64,000 nucleotides of DNA from Salinibacterium hongtaonis (lineage in GTDB: Bacteria > Actinomycetota > Actinomycetes > Actinomycetales > Microbacteriaceae), in the NCBI RefSeq assembly GCF_003065485.1, contig NZ_CP026951.1:2170001-2234000 (forward strand), read 5' to 3'. Of this stretch, positions 63,312-64,000 are shown piece by piece; within the stretch, counting starts at the first letter, position 1; each line of letters starts with the position of its first letter. A model generated the notes under the pieces. It made no database searches. It was not told the DNA's origin and saw only the letters and a program-made list of their open reading frames with translations. The translations under genes were made by a program, and so were the position numbers.

Positions 63312-63590
63312 TTAGCCGACTGAGCCGTTGCCGAAGACGTAGGCGACGACAAAACCAAACAGCAGGTCGAGCCCCGAAACCAGGGCCATCATGATGATCA
63401 CGAAGACCAAGACGACCGCGGTGTAGCTGAAGAGTTCTTTGCGGGTCGGGGTGACGACCTTCTTGAGCTCGGCAATAACCTGGCGCAAAAAGAGCGCAAC
63501 ACGGGCGAACGGGCTGCGACGCTTAGCCCGCTCTGCCTTGGCGTTGCCGACGACATCCTCACTCGGCTCGTCGATAACTTTTCTCGCCAC
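63312..63590 (-). CDS. secE: Preprotein translocase subunit SecE
   Basis: A 92-residue subunit of the SecYEG channel. A charged cytoplasmic region contains the conserved FLRQVIAELKKVVTPTRKEL amphipathic helix, followed by one membrane helix (about 53-78). GTG 63590 has GGAAGG eight bases upstream. It is first in the secE-nusG unit and follows tRNA-Trp. Confidence 0.96.
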   Translation of the reverse strand: MARKVIDEPSEDVVGNAKAERAKRRSPFARVALFLRQVIAELKKVVTPTRKELFSYTAVVLVFVIIMMALVSGLDLLFGFVVAYVFGNGSVG

Positions 63591-63676
63591 AGTTACTACC
63601 TTCCGGACGTGGACCGAAAGGTCACAGGACCTTCGGCTGTTCGCTGACCAGCGCTCAGGGTGAGCTGATCACGCTG

Positions 63677-63749
63677 CAGGGCGGACAGGACTCGAACCTG
63701 CAACCTGCGGTTTTGGAGACCGCTGCTCTACCAATTGAGCCACCGCCCT
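63677..63749 (-). tRNA. tRNA-Trp (anticodon CCA)
   Basis: Acceptor arms AGGGCGG and CCGCCCT pair, discriminator G; the anticodon loop contains CCA. The CCA tail is not encoded. Position before secE-nusG is conserved in actinobacteria. Confidence 0.96.
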
Positions 63750-63763
63750 TCGGCATCGAAATA

Positions 63764-63836
63764 CCAAGCTTTAACCATAAGGGTTGGGATTCTCTGGGTT
63801 CCATCCATGCTTCGAAATTGGCATGGAAAAGCTTGG
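63764..63836. repeat. Nested inverted repeats upstream of tRNA-Trp
   Basis: CCAAGCTTT (63764-63772) pairs with AAAGCTTGG (63828-63836), and inside it CCATGC (63805-63810) pairs with GCATGG (63821-63826). The remaining 63837-63981 shows no gene. Confidence 0.55.
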
Positions 63837-63981
63837 CGGATTTCAACCACCACGCATCAGTCTAGAACACCGTTCGGAGGCTGTAAAGCTGGGGGTCGCC
63901 CGCGCGCGCCGCGGTGGCAGCATTCGCACAGTAAGCACGCCGCTGCCAGCCTGTTGGGCCCCGATTCCATTACTGTGGAAC

Positions 63982-64000
63982 GGTGACCGAACTCCCCCCC
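63982..64000 (+). CDS. Possible start of a plus-strand gene, cut by window edge
   Basis: GTG ACC GAA CTC CCC CCC opens a frame (MTELPP...). In related genomes an aminotransferase gene with such a start lies opposite tRNA-Trp and secE, but six codons are too few to identify it. Confidence 0.3.

Noticed and set aside
1-64000. CRISPR arrays, integrases, transposases or prophage modules
   Set aside because: No regularly spaced repeats and no recombinase or transposase proteins were seen; the lone YqaJ nuclease is not enough to call a prophage.

Overview
The window is high-GC DNA with dense genes, frequent GTG starts, four-base ATGA overlaps and at least one apparently leaderless gene. It also carries an actinobacterial-type small SRP RNA, an NusG with a long acidic N-terminus, and the order tRNA-Trp, secE, nusG, rplK, rplA. 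Together these point to an actinobacterium, most likely of the Microbacteriaceae. That placement is inferred from gene content and style, not from a database search. No phage, integrase, insertion sequence or CRISPR array was seen.

Left flank (1-4850): a truncated phosphate acetyltransferase gene (pta), the SRP RNA gene ffs, an aldehyde dehydrogenase, tRNA-Ser(GGA) with its terminator, and a two-gene PAP2 phosphatase/TetR operon. Centre (4900-41300): a roughly 36-kb sugar-utilisation island. It holds (i) a GH1 beta-glucosidase, a LacI regulator and a CUT1 importer; (ii) a ROK regulator diverging from a xylobiose-type cluster of binding protein, two permeases and a GH3 enzyme; (iii) a LacI regulator diverging from xylA-xylB; (iv) a GH51 arabinofuranosidase diverging from a ytfQRT-yjfF CUT2 importer with its own LacI regulator; and (v) an araB-araD-araA operon that runs on into two tandem chvE-type binding proteins and mmsA-mmsB, controlled by an upstream LacI regulator. 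The glycosidases have no signal peptides. The picture is import of short beta-glucan and arabinoxylan oligomers, cleavage inside the cell, and feeding of xylose and arabinose into the pentose phosphate pathway through D-xylulose 5-phosphate. Palindromic operators are visible at most of these promoters, and five of the six binding-protein genes are followed by a strong GC-rich intercistronic hairpin.

Right part (41400-64000): transsulfuration genes (cbs-metB); a DUF3105/DUF305 membrane pair; an ABC exporter; a third CUT1 importer whose first permease carries a large extracytoplasmic beta-domain; two sortase-type surface proteins; rplJ-rplL with an attenuating leader; an OmpR-type two-component system; a lone YqaJ-like nuclease; a quinone-oxidoreductase-like enzyme; a LysR/EamA divergent pair; and secE-nusG / rplK-rplA with tRNA-Trp. 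The three CUT1 importers have no ATPase gene in the window, so a shared MsiK-type ATPase elsewhere is implied.

Starts were chosen from Shine-Dalgarno spacing, family N-termini and neighbouring overlaps. Residue numbers were counted by hand from the chosen starts.
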